From: Candidatus Omnitrophota bacterium | GTDB taxonomy: Bacteria > Omnitrophota > Gorgyraeia > B26-G9 | NCBI GenBank assembly: GCA_023136735.1 | Contig: JAGLQQ010000098.1 | Coordinates: forward strand, 1-21,301 | Reading direction: 5' to 3' | Length of the DNA stretch: 21,301 nt | Shown here: positions 13,599 through 20,997 of the stretch, piece after piece | How positions within the stretch are numbered: the first letter of the stretch is position 1 | Layout of the letters: each line of letters starts with the position of its first letter | The notes under the pieces: model-generated | The model's database searches: none | The model's input: the letters and a program-made list of their open reading frames with translations, nothing else | Told to the model about the DNA's origin: nothing | Translations under genes and position numbers: made by a program

Positions 13599-14628
13599 TG
13601 AATTAGATGAAAAAATTGTTTCTACTTTAAATAAACGCACTAAACTTGCGATTAAGATTGGTGAGATTAAAGACAGGTTTAAAAAAAGTGTGTACAGCCC
13701 CGAGCGTGAACAGCATATTTATAATAAATTAAAAAAGCTTAACAATGGCCCTCTTAATAATAAAACTTTATCAGCTGTTTACCGTGAAATAATGTCAGGG
13801 ACTATAATGCTCCAAAGACCGATTAAAGTGGCTTATTTGGGGCCTGAAGCGACTTTTACCCATCTTGCTAGTCAGAAGAAGTTTGGAGCTCAGGTTGAGT
13901 ATATTAGCATGCAGAGCATTACAGATGTTTTTAACGAGGTAGAGCGCGGCAGCAGCGATTTTGGAGTAGTCCCTGTTGAAAACTCAATTGAGGGAGCTAT
14001 CAGTCATACGCTTGATATGTTTGTTGATTCGGATCTTAAGATTTGCTCAGAAATAAGTTTAGCGATTGAGCATAATCTGCTTGCTAAATGCAAAATAAGC
14101 GATATTAAAAAAGTGTACAGTAAATCCCAAGTATTTGGGCAGTGCCGCTTGTGGCTTGAATGTAATTTACCAGGCAGGCCTTTGATGGAGACAACAAGTA
14201 CTACCAAGGCAGCTGAAATAGCTGCTAAAGAGAAAAATTCAGCTGCTATAGCCAGCTCACTGGCAGCGCAGATATATAAAGTAAAGATAAAAGCAAAATC
14301 TATTGAGGACTTTCCTCATAATGTTACACGATTTCTTGTGATCGGGAAGAAAGAGGCCGGCTATACAGGTAGAGATAAAACTTCAGTGCTTTTTTCAATA
14401 AAAGATAGGATGGGAGCACTGCATGATATGCTTACAACGTTTAAAAATGCAAAAATAAATCTTACAAAAATAGAATCCAGACCTTCCAAAAAAAAGGCCT
14501 GGGACTATTATTTCTTCGTTGACATGCAGGGGCATATTAAAGAACCTCGATTGAGAAAGGCATTGACTAATTTGGAAAAGAAATGCCATTTTCTTAAGAT
14601 CGTGGGCTCTTATCCTCAAAGTGCTTAA
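13558..14628 (+). CDS. pheA: Bifunctional chorismate mutase / prephenate dehydratase with ACT domain
   Basis: A 356-residue P-protein that converts chorismate to prephenate and then to phenylpyruvate. An AroQ-type chorismate mutase occupies about residues 5-85 (LRKAIDELDEKIVSTLNKR, then the Lys-rich second helix). The dehydratase domain (about 90-265) has VAYLGPEATFTHLAS, VPVENSIEGAI (138-148) and the catalytic TRF (257-259). The ACT regulatory domain (about 274-352) keeps GAL (286-288) and ESRP (306-309), the phenylalanine-binding motifs, so feedback inhibition is expected. GGAG lies 9 bases before the ATG. It heads a compact aromatic amino acid cluster. Its mutase domain is the only chorismate mutase seen here and so would also supply prephenate to TyrA. 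Confidence 0.95.
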   Translation: MGTVNIKKLRKAIDELDEKIVSTLNKRTKLAIKIGEIKDRFKKSVYSPEREQHIYNKLKKLNNGPLNNKTLSAVYREIMSGTIMLQRPIKVAYLGPEATFTHLASQKKFGAQVEYISMQSITDVFNEVERGSSDFGVVPVENSIEGAISHTLDMFVDSDLKICSEISLAIEHNLLAKCKISDIKKVYSKSQVFGQCRLWLECNLPGRPLMETTSTTKAAEIAAKEKNSAAIASSLAAQIYKVKIKAKSIEDFPHNVTRFLVIGKKEAGYTGRDKTSVLFSIKDRMGALHDMLTTFKNAKINLTKIESRPSKKKAWDYYFFVDMQGHIKEPRLRKALTNLEKKCHFLKIVGSYPQSA

Positions 14629-14655
14629 AATATCTAAAATTTCTGGGGAATAATC

Positions 14656-15768
14656 ATGAGCATTAAAAAGCTGGTTAAAAAGTCGATACTTTCAATAAAG
14701 CCCTATAAACCGGGTAAACCTATTGAAGATGTTAAACGTGAATTCGGATTGAAAAACGTATATAAAATGGCTTCAAATGAAAACGCTATAGGGCCATCGC
14801 CAAAAGCAATAGCGGCAATTAAAAAGGGCCTTTTAAACATTAATCGCTATCCAGATGGTAATAGTTTTTCTCTAAAAAAGGCGCTGGCAAAAAAATTCAT
14901 GCTTCGCCCAGAAAACCTGATAATCGGTAATGGCTCAGATGAGATTATCGTTCTTGCATTGCGAACTTTTATTAATAAAGGGGATGAAGTGATTATTGCT
15001 CATCCTACTTTTCTGGTTTACAAAATTGCTTCGACTATTGTCGGAGCAAAAATAGTCAGCGTGCCTTTAAAAGCATTTCATTATGATCTTGATGCGATGA
15101 AGAAAAAGATAACTAAAAAGACTAAGATGATTTTCATTGCCAATCCAGACAACCCGACAGGTAGTTATGTGAACCGGACTGAAGTTGAGAAATTTCTAAA
15201 AGGGTTATCAAAAGATATAATTGTATTTTTTGATGAGGCTTATTTTGAATATATAACGGCTCGAGACTTTCCTAATTCAATGCGTTATGTTGGCAGGGGA
15301 AATGTTATTGTTAGCCGCAGTTTCTCGAAAGCATATGGTTTAGGCGGCTTACGTGTTGGCTGGGCAGCAGCAAGTAAAGAAATAATTGGATATCTTAATC
15401 AAGTGCGTGAGCCTTTTAATGTTAATATGCTTGCGCAAATTGCGGCAATTGCTGCTCTTGATGATAAAAAACATGTATTAAGATCACAAAAGCTTATAAA
15501 GGAGGGTAATAAGTTACTATGTGAAGAGTTTAAAAAAATGAAACTATTTTATGTCCCAAGTGTCAGCAATTTTGTTCTGGTTAATGTCGGCTATAAGGCA
15601 CTTGAGATATATGAAAAACTAATGCGTAAGGGGATTATTGTTCGAGAAATGTCTGCATGGGGCTTAAAGAATTTTATAAGAGTAACCTTTGGCACAAATA
15701 AAGAAAATAGATTATTCCTAAAGTATTTAAAAAAAATATTAAAGATTAATAGGGAGAAAGAAAAATGA
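14656..15768 (+). CDS. hisC: HisC-type aminotransferase, likely aromatic / histidinol-phosphate
   Basis: A 370-residue fold-type I PLP aminotransferase. MASNENAIGPSP (38-49), GNGSDEII (91-98), NPDNPTG (163-169) and SFSKAYGL, with the Schiff-base lysine at 225, match the HisC family, as do GLRVGW (231-236) and a C-terminal RVTFG. HisC enzymes convert histidinol phosphate, but many also transaminate phenylpyruvate and hydroxyphenylpyruvate. No histidine gene is nearby, and the gene sits between pheA and aroF-tyrA. The aromatic role, the final step to phenylalanine and tyrosine, is therefore the better guess, with a dual role possible. GGGGA precedes the ATG. The stop overlaps the aroF ATG. Family certainty is high; substrate certainty is moderate. 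Confidence 0.9.
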   Translation: MSIKKLVKKSILSIKPYKPGKPIEDVKREFGLKNVYKMASNENAIGPSPKAIAAIKKGLLNINRYPDGNSFSLKKALAKKFMLRPENLIIGNGSDEIIVLALRTFINKGDEVIIAHPTFLVYKIASTIVGAKIVSVPLKAFHYDLDAMKKKITKKTKMIFIANPDNPTGSYVNRTEVEKFLKGLSKDIIVFFDEAYFEYITARDFPNSMRYVGRGNVIVSRSFSKAYGLGGLRVGWAAASKEIIGYLNQVREPFNVNMLAQIAAIAALDDKKHVLRSQKLIKEGNKLLCEEFKKMKLFYVPSVSNFVLVNVGYKALEIYEKLMRKGIIVREMSAWGLKNFIRVTFGTNKENRLFLKYLKKILKINREKEK

Positions 15769-16778
15769 TAATAGTTCTTAAGGCAAATGCGTCAAAAGAA
15801 GATAAACAAAGGATCATTGATAAAGTTCATTCCCTAGGGCTTCAAACTATGGTTTCTGCTGGGGTAGAACGATCAATAATTGGGGTTATTGGGGAGGAAG
15901 ACAAAATAAGAGTTCAGCCTCTGGAGGCTTATCCTGGGGTAGAGCATGTTATCGAGGTTCTTTCTCCGTTTAAACTTGTATCCCGAGAATTTAAGCCGGA
16001 AAGTAGTAATATAAAAATTAAAGATGTAACTATCGGTGGTGAAAAGATTGTGATAATGGGGGGCCCCTGTGCTATAGAGAATTTGGAAACCTTACGTGAA
16101 ATTGCCCTAAAGGTAAAAGAATCAGGCGCTACAGTATTGCGAGGCGGGGCTTTTAAACCGAGGACATCTCCTTACTCTTTTCAAGGCCTTGGAGTAGAGG
16201 GCTTGAAAATTATGAAGCAGGTTTGTGATGAGGTGGGGCTTTTAAGTGTAACTGAGGTTATAGATCCGCGCGATGTTGAATTAATGGCTGAGTATGTTGA
16301 TATTATGCAGGTTGGTGCCAGAAATATGCAGAATTTTAATTTGCTTAAAGAGATTGGCAGGTCTAAAAGGCCTGTTTTATTAAAAAGAGGCATGATGGCG
16401 ACAATAAAAGAATTTCTTATGAGCGCAGAGTATATTTTAAGTGAGGGCAATTTTAATGTTATACTTTGTGAACGCGGAATACGCACATTTGAAACATATA
16501 CGCGAAATACATTTGATATAAATGCTGTTCCCGCGATCAAGATCCTTTCCCATTTGCCTATTGTTGTGGATCCTTCTCATGCTACAGGAAAATGGGGACT
16601 GGTCACTCCGATAAGCAGAGCGGCTATAGCCGCAGGAGCTGATGGATTGATTGTCGAAATGCATGTTCATCCTGAAGAAGCGTTATCTGACGGCACACAA
16701 TCTTTAAATCCAGAAAATTTTGAAGCTATGATTAAGCAAGTAGGTGCTGTGGCTCAGGCTGTTGGAAGGACTATTTGA
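15765..16778 (+). CDS. aroF: 3-deoxy-7-phosphoheptulonate (DAHP) synthase, type I-beta
   Basis: A 337-residue enzyme condensing phosphoenolpyruvate and erythrose 4-phosphate, the first step of the shikimate pathway. An N-terminal ferredoxin-like regulatory domain (about 1-68) precedes a TIM barrel (about 75-337) with GGPCAIE (99-105), RGGAFKPRTSPYSFQG (126-141), KRGM (207-210) and DPSHATGK (269-276). Cys102, His272, Glu298 and Asp309 occupy the metal-ligand positions known from the Thermotoga maritima enzyme, which has nearly the same length and numbering. In that enzyme the N-terminal domain mediates feedback inhibition, so regulation by tyrosine or phenylalanine is likely. AGGGAGA precedes the ATG, which overlaps the hisC stop. 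Confidence 0.95.
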   Translation: MIIVLKANASKEDKQRIIDKVHSLGLQTMVSAGVERSIIGVIGEEDKIRVQPLEAYPGVEHVIEVLSPFKLVSREFKPESSNIKIKDVTIGGEKIVIMGGPCAIENLETLREIALKVKESGATVLRGGAFKPRTSPYSFQGLGVEGLKIMKQVCDEVGLLSVTEVIDPRDVELMAEYVDIMQVGARNMQNFNLLKEIGRSKRPVLLKRGMMATIKEFLMSAEYILSEGNFNVILCERGIRTFETYTRNTFDINAVPAIKILSHLPIVVDPSHATGKWGLVTPISRAAIAAGADGLIVEMHVHPEEALSDGTQSLNPENFEAMIKQVGAVAQAVGRTI

Positions 16779-16780
16779 AC

Positions 16781-17626
16781 ATGAAGCTGAGATTTAAAAA
16801 AGCTGTTATTGTTGGTCCGGGACTAATAGGGGGATCAATAGGCCTATTTTTACTGAAAAGTAAAATTGCTTCTACCGTTATCGGCGTTGCCAGAAGTAAA
16901 GAGACACTGAAGAAAGCGTTAAAAAAAGGTGCAATAAGTGAATCTCAGTTAGATTTAGAGAAAGCGATAGTTGATGCTGATCTTGTAATAATCTGTACTC
17001 CAGTAAAGGCTTTTGAAAATATAATTCGAAAAATTAGGACTATTATTAAACCAGGTTCTATTGTTTTTGACGTGGGTAGTACTAAAAGCGAAATTGTGCA
17101 GCAGGGGCAAAAGTTGTTGCCTAAGGATGTATATTTTGTTGGTACTCATCCTATGGCTGGATCAGAGGATGCCGGTGTCCAAAACGCCTGCTTAGATTTT
17201 TTTAAAGGATCGATTTGCTTTATTACAAATACTAAAAAAACGCAAAAAGCGGCTATGTCAAAAGTGTGTGAGCTTTGGGAAAAACTCGGGGCAAAATGTG
17301 TGAAGATTAACCCAAGTGAACATGATAAGATAGTGGCTTCTATAAGCCATCTACCGCATCTTATCAGTGTCGCTCTTGTTAATAGTGTTACTGCTAAGAA
17401 TATTAAGTTTGCGGCTGGGGGATTTAAGGATACAACTCGGATAGCTGCTGGAAGCGCTGAAATGTGGCATGATATAACGCTTAGTAATAGAAAAGCAATA
17501 TTGGCTCAAATTGAGAATTTTGAAGCAGTTCTAAAGAAAATGAAAAAGTCAATTATAGCCAGGCAGGGAAAGCAAATAACTAGACAGCTGCAGCAGGCAA
17601 GAGAAAAAAGACTGAGTATAAAATAG
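16781..17626 (+). CDS. tyrA: Prephenate dehydrogenase
   Basis: A 281-residue NAD(P)-dependent enzyme converting prephenate to 4-hydroxyphenylpyruvate for tyrosine. The Rossmann motif VGPGLIGGSIG (11-21) starts the protein. ICTPV (71-75), FDVGSTKSEI (96-105) and the substrate-site GTHPMAGSE (121-129), with its catalytic-type His123, follow. The all-helical C-terminal half includes HDKIVASISHLPHL. There is no ACT domain, so feedback control probably lies in DAHP synthase and PheA. The ATG at 16781 is chosen because GGAAGGA lies 10 bases upstream. An in-frame TTG at 16775, overlapping the aroF stop, is an alternative that would add two residues. The next gene is 141 bases away across a repeat element. 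AroA, often found near tyrA and cmk, is missing. Confidence 0.94.
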   Translation: MKLRFKKAVIVGPGLIGGSIGLFLLKSKIASTVIGVARSKETLKKALKKGAISESQLDLEKAIVDADLVIICTPVKAFENIIRKIRTIIKPGSIVFDVGSTKSEIVQQGQKLLPKDVYFVGTHPMAGSEDAGVQNACLDFFKGSICFITNTKKTQKAAMSKVCELWEKLGAKCVKINPSEHDKIVASISHLPHLISVALVNSVTAKNIKFAAGGFKDTTRIAAGSAEMWHDITLSNRKAILAQIENFEAVLKKMKKSIIARQGKQITRQLQQAREKRLSIK

Positions 17627-17651
17627 AAAATTTCTTTAAATATTAAGTAAA

Positions 17652-17752
17652 CTCCGTTAGAGAACTCTGTTCTCTGAGAGGTTGCTCTGACTGCGGCTTT
17701 AAATTACCTTTAACCTTACTATCGATTAAAGTCGGCGGCATTCTCCAACGGG
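17652..17752. repeat. Short CCGTTAGAGAAC-ended inverted element between tyrA and cmk
   Basis: CTCCGTTAGAGAA (17652-17664) and TTCTCCAACGGG (17741-17752) are imperfect inverted ends matching those of the 12452-12764 element. Inside are an AGAGAAC/GTTCTCT stem (about 17659-17675) and a second imperfect stem (GGCTTTAAAT against ATTAAAGTC). The right end lies next to the cmk ribosome binding site. No ORF is present. Confidence 0.55.
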
Positions 17753-17767
17753 ATAAACAGGATAATT

Positions 17768-18430
17768 ATGATTATTGCTATAGATGGACCGGCAGGAGCG
17801 GGCAAAAGTACGATATCAAAATTATTGGCTGAAAAATTGGGCTTTTTATATGTTGATACAGGTGCTATGTACAGGGCCCTGACGCTTAAGGTAATAAGGC
17901 TTAAAGCTGATTTTAAAGATATAGAAAAACTCATCGAGATATCAACAAGCACAGAGATAAGGCTCAAGAAAGGCGAAAGCCGCAGCACTATTGTTTTGCT
18001 TGATGGTGAAGATGTAACAATTCCCATAAGAAAGCCAGAGGTTACTAATGCTGTTTTTCGTGTCGCTGCAATTTACCCGATACGCAGCAGAATGGTAAAA
18101 TTTCAAAGGGAATATGCTAACAATGACAGTATTGTGATGGAAGGCAGGGACATCGGAACTGTGGTTTTTCCCCAAGCGCGAAAAAAGTTTTACCTTGATG
18201 CAAAGACTTTGGTTCGCGCCAAAAGGCGGAAGCTTGAACTTGAGAAAAAGGGCATTGAGATAAATATTGAAGATATTGTTGAGCAAATTGAAGCCAGAGA
18301 TATGAGAGATAAAACCAGGGATTGCGGGCCGCTTAAACAAGCAGAGGATGCAGTTTATATTGATACATCCCTGATGAACATACAGGAGGTTGTAAGTTGC
18401 CTGTTGAGCCATATAAAACATGAAAAATAA
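17768..18430 (+). CDS. cmk: Cytidylate kinase
   Basis: A 220-residue P-loop kinase that phosphorylates CMP and dCMP. GPAGAGKST (7-15) is the Walker A loop. YVDTGAMYRALTL (28-40) is the family-specific segment, and MEGRDIGTVVFP is the second signature. The Arg-rich RAKRRKLEL and ARDMRDKTRD segments form the lid and phosphate-binding region of the family. The start is supported by AGGAT about 6 bases upstream, next to the right end of a repeat element. The plsC start lies inside the last codons (11-base overlap). The cmk-plsC-rpsA order is seen in many bacteria. Confidence 0.96.
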   Translation: MIIAIDGPAGAGKSTISKLLAEKLGFLYVDTGAMYRALTLKVIRLKADFKDIEKLIEISTSTEIRLKKGESRSTIVLLDGEDVTIPIRKPEVTNAVFRVAAIYPIRSRMVKFQREYANNDSIVMEGRDIGTVVFPQARKKFYLDAKTLVRAKRRKLELEKKGIEINIEDIVEQIEARDMRDKTRDCGPLKQAEDAVYIDTSLMNIQEVVSCLLSHIKHEK

Positions 18431-19055
18431 ATATATTTTTTACAAATTCTGCCGTTTTCTGCTTTTTATAACATTTAAAACGTTTTTTTTCTTTAAATAC
18501 AGCGGGGCGGAAAAACTTCCCAAAACAGGCGGTTGCATAATAGCATCTAATCATTTGAGTTATCTTGATCCGATTGTGCTTAGTATTGCCAGCCCCAGAG
18601 TATTAAGCTTTATGTCTAAGCAGGAATTGTTTAAAAACCCAGTTTTTTCAAAGCTGATAAGATCGCTTAATGCTTTCCCATTAGAAAGAGGAATCGCTGA
18701 TCTTAAGTCAATACGTTTTGCCATAAATAAACTTAAAAATGAAGGGACCTTGATAATCTTTCCTGAAGGCACCCGCAGTATGAGCGGCCGGATAAATGAG
18801 GGGCAGGCAGGAGTGAGTATGTTGGCGGCAAAGTCAAAAATGCCGGTTGTACCCACTTTTATTAAGGGAACGGATATAGCCCTAAGTGCCGGATCTAAAA
18901 AGGTTAAATTTTTTGTTCCTTTGAGTGTTCATTTTAGCAAGCCTATGTATTTCAACTCGGACTTGCCCAGGGATAAGTTAAAAGAAGAGTATCAAAAGTT
19001 TTCAAATGATATTATTGAAGAAATACAAAATCTAAAAACTATAAATAGTGCTTGA
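18420..19055 (+). CDS. plsC: 1-acyl-sn-glycerol-3-phosphate acyltransferase
   Basis: A 211-residue membrane-associated acyltransferase that makes phosphatidic acid in phospholipid synthesis. The catalytic HX4D motif is NHLSYLD (His45, Asp50), FPEGTRS (114-120) is the glycerol-phosphate-binding motif, and VPTFIKG (144-150) is a third family block. An aromatic-rich hydrophobic N-terminal segment (about 5-26) would associate with the membrane. The start overlaps the cmk stop by 11 bases and lacks a clear Shine-Dalgarno, suggesting coupled translation. Its stop codon overlaps the -35 box of the rpsA promoter. Confidence 0.93.
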   Translation: MKNKYIFYKFCRFLLFITFKTFFFFKYSGAEKLPKTGGCIIASNHLSYLDPIVLSIASPRVLSFMSKQELFKNPVFSKLIRSLNAFPLERGIADLKSIRFAINKLKNEGTLIIFPEGTRSMSGRINEGQAGVSMLAAKSKMPVVPTFIKGTDIALSAGSKKVKFFVPLSVHFSKPMYFNSDLPRDKLKEEYQKFSNDIIEEIQNLKTINSA

Positions 19056-19080
19056 TATCAAAAGCATAATTTGTTATACT
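19052..19080 (+). promoter_or_regulatory. Sigma-70-type promoter for rpsA
   Basis: The -35 TTGATA (19052-19057) overlaps the plsC stop and the -10 TATACT is at 19075-19080, with an ideal 17-base spacer. Transcription would start near 19087, leaving an untranslated leader of almost 190 bases before the rpsA ATG at 19275, consistent with independent control of a highly expressed ribosomal protein. Confidence 0.7.
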
Positions 19081-19096
19081 CTTGAAATAAAATTTG

Positions 19097-19173
19097 AACT
19101 CAGGCTAAATCAATAATACTGACAATTAAAGCTTGAGGGCTAAAACTCCAGATTCAAAATCTTTATCTGAGTT
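19097..19173 (+). promoter_or_regulatory. Candidate structured 5' leader of rpsA
   Basis: AACTCAG (19097-19103) and CTGAGTT (19167-19173) are perfect complements enclosing about 63 bases, extendable by G-T wobbles. The region can therefore fold as a closed domain within the rpsA leader. It ends about 84 bases before the ribosome binding site. S1 autoregulates its own translation in E. coli, so a leader element is plausible, but no known motif is recognised. Confidence 0.35.
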
Positions 19174-19274
19174 TGGAAAAAGGAAATCAAATAGAAAAAA
19201 TTGATTTTCCATTATGGTCTATAAATCGATTAAATATAGGCCATACATATAATGAAAAGGAGGTAATAAATGCG

Positions 19275-20888
19275 ATGTCACGAAAAAAGAGAAAATTTCC
19301 CAACCTGGAAGATCTAGAGCAAAATAAGGATAGTGTTTTTGCCAAGGAGCTCGAAAAGTTTTATGAGAAGGCGGTAGTAACACTAAAAGAAGGTGAAATA
19401 ATTAGTGGTAAAATAGTTGGTATTACTGGCAAAGAGGTGCTTGTTGATATCGGCTACAAGTCTGAAGGTATCCTCACTATCGATGAATTCGATGATCCCG
19501 CCGATGTTGTAATTGATGCCCAAATCAATGTTCTTCTTGAAACAAAAGAAGATGAAAATGGTATGGTCATTGTTTCAAAGAGAAAAGCAGATAGAACTCT
19601 TGGATGGGAGAGAATCGTCAATAATTATAAAGAGGGCGATACTATTGAGGGTAAAGTACACCGTAAAGTAAAAGGCGGACTGATGGTAGATATAGGACTT
19701 GATGCTTTTTTGCCTGCTTCACAGCTTTCACTTCGTGGTGTGCATAACATCGATCAACATCTGGGCAAGACCTATGAATTCATGATTGTAAAGGTTAATA
19801 AGCCTAGAAAGAATATTGTATTATCAAGAAGAGAACTTCTGATGAAGGAAAGAGAAGAAAACAAGGAGCGCTTGCTTAAAGAGATTGCTAAAGGGCAGAT
19901 AAGAAGCGGTCTTGTTAAGAATATTGCTGATTTTGGTGTGTTTATCGATCTTGGCGGTGTTGACGGTCTTCTGCATATTACTGATATGAGCTGGGGCCGA
20001 ATTTCGCATCCTTCTGAATTAGTTGCTATTGGTGATACCATCGAAGTTCAAATTCTAGATATAGATACAGAGAGTAACAAGATTTCACTTGGTTTAAAAC
20101 AGAAAACCGCAAGCCCCTGGACTGGCATTGATGCAAAGTATCCTGTTGGAGAGAAGATCAAAGGAAAGGTTGTTAATATTGTTCCTTACGGTGCGTTTAT
20201 TGAGCTTGAAAAGGGTGTTGAGGGATTGATTCATATCTCTGAGTTCTCTTGGACAAGGCGAATATCTCATCCTTCAGAAATTCTGGCTATAGGTGATATT
20301 GTTGAGGCTGTAGTGCTTAATTTAGATATCGATAATCAGAAGATAGCTTTGGGTATCAAGCAGACTGAAAACGATCCATGGCAGGGAATTAGCGCAAAGT
20401 ATACATCAGGCTCAAAGGTTAAGGGGCGTGTAAGAAACTTGACTGATTACGGCGCATTCATTGAACTAGAAGAGGGTATTGACGGATTGATCCATATCTC
20501 TGATATGTCCTGGACAAAGAAAATCAATAATCCAACTGATTTTCTTAAAAAAGGCCAGAAGCTAGAGGTTGTTATCCTGACAGTTGATGAGGTAAATCAT
20601 AAGATATCGCTGGGCCTAAAGCAGCTCACTGAAAATCCTTGGCCTCAGTTTGCAGAACGTTATGCGATTAATACGGAAGTTGAAGGTCACATAACAAAAA
20701 TCACTGCTTTTGGAATTTTTGTTGAGATTGAGAAAGAGTTGGAAGGGCTAGTGCATGTGACAGAAATAAACCTGGAGCCGACAATGAGTCTTGAGGATTC
20801 TTTCAAAGTAGGAGATAAAGTAAATACTAAGGTTATCAAAGTAGACAACGAACAAAGAAAGATTGGCCTTAGCATGAAGAAGGGCTGA
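19275..20888 (+). CDS. rpsA: 30S ribosomal protein S1
   Basis: A 537-residue RNA-binding protein that helps the 30S subunit capture mRNA. Six S1 (OB-fold) domains are visible at about residues 38-103, 120-186, 207-275, 292-362, 378-448 and 465-535. Domains 3-5 show the strong consensus (GVFIDLGGVDGLLHITDMSW and close relatives), while the first two are more divergent, as is usual. The ATG at 19275 is chosen because a perfect AAGGAGGT (19257-19264) precedes it and the protein then starts normally. An in-frame TTG at 19173 would add 34 residues encoded by leader sequence and is unlikely. Another ATG at 19270, out of frame, lies closer to the same Shine-Dalgarno. The gene has its own promoter and ends before a strong terminator. 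Confidence 0.96.
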   Translation: MSRKKRKFPNLEDLEQNKDSVFAKELEKFYEKAVVTLKEGEIISGKIVGITGKEVLVDIGYKSEGILTIDEFDDPADVVIDAQINVLLETKEDENGMVIVSKRKADRTLGWERIVNNYKEGDTIEGKVHRKVKGGLMVDIGLDAFLPASQLSLRGVHNIDQHLGKTYEFMIVKVNKPRKNIVLSRRELLMKEREENKERLLKEIAKGQIRSGLVKNIADFGVFIDLGGVDGLLHITDMSWGRISHPSELVAIGDTIEVQILDIDTESNKISLGLKQKTASPWTGIDAKYPVGEKIKGKVVNIVPYGAFIELEKGVEGLIHISEFSWTRRISHPSEILAIGDIVEAVVLNLDIDNQKIALGIKQTENDPWQGISAKYTSGSKVKGRVRNLTDYGAFIELEEGIDGLIHISDMSWTKKINNPTDFLKKGQKLEVVILTVDEVNHKISLGLKQLTENPWPQFAERYAINTEVEGHITKITAFGIFVEIEKELEGLVHVTEINLEPTMSLEDSFKVGDKVNTKVIKVDNEQRKIGLSMKKG

Positions 20889-20910
20889 AAAGCCAAAGAG
20901 TGAATACAAA

Positions 20911-20941
20911 GCGGGTGGTTTTAAAACCACCCGCTTTTTTA
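20911..20941 (+). terminator. Intrinsic terminator after rpsA
   Basis: GCGGGTGGTTTT (20911-20922) is perfectly complementary to AAAACCACCCGC (20923-20934) and is followed by at least six T. It lies 22 bases after the rpsA stop. The GC-rich lower stem and T-tract fit a Rho-independent terminator reading rightwards. The gene beyond is on the opposite strand, so this separates convergent units. Confidence 0.93.
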
Positions 20942-20997
20942 TATTGCTATTCGCTGTTATTTTTTCTCTAAACCCTACTCCCTTAACCCTGTTTTTA

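Noticed and set aside
14629..14655. T-box or leader-peptide attenuator for the aromatic genes
   Set aside because: The gaps in pheA-hisC-aroF-tyrA are short or overlapping, with no terminator-like hairpin or run of Phe/Tyr codons.
16181..16540. 119-aa ORF on the - strand inside the DAHP synthase gene
   Set aside because: Antisense shadow of a fully conserved enzyme. No family resemblance or independent start signals.
17942..18421. 159-aa ORF on the - strand inside cmk
   Set aside because: It lies wholly antisense to a clear cytidylate kinase with intact motifs. Its translation is Cys-, Asn- and Phe-rich without a recognisable domain, and no ribosome binding site stands out.
19173..19274. 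TTG 19173 start adding 34 residues to ribosomal protein S1
   Set aside because: The extension falls in the untranslated leader. A perfect AAGGAGGT precedes the ATG region at 19270-19277, and S1 proteins of this type start like MSRKK... at 19275.
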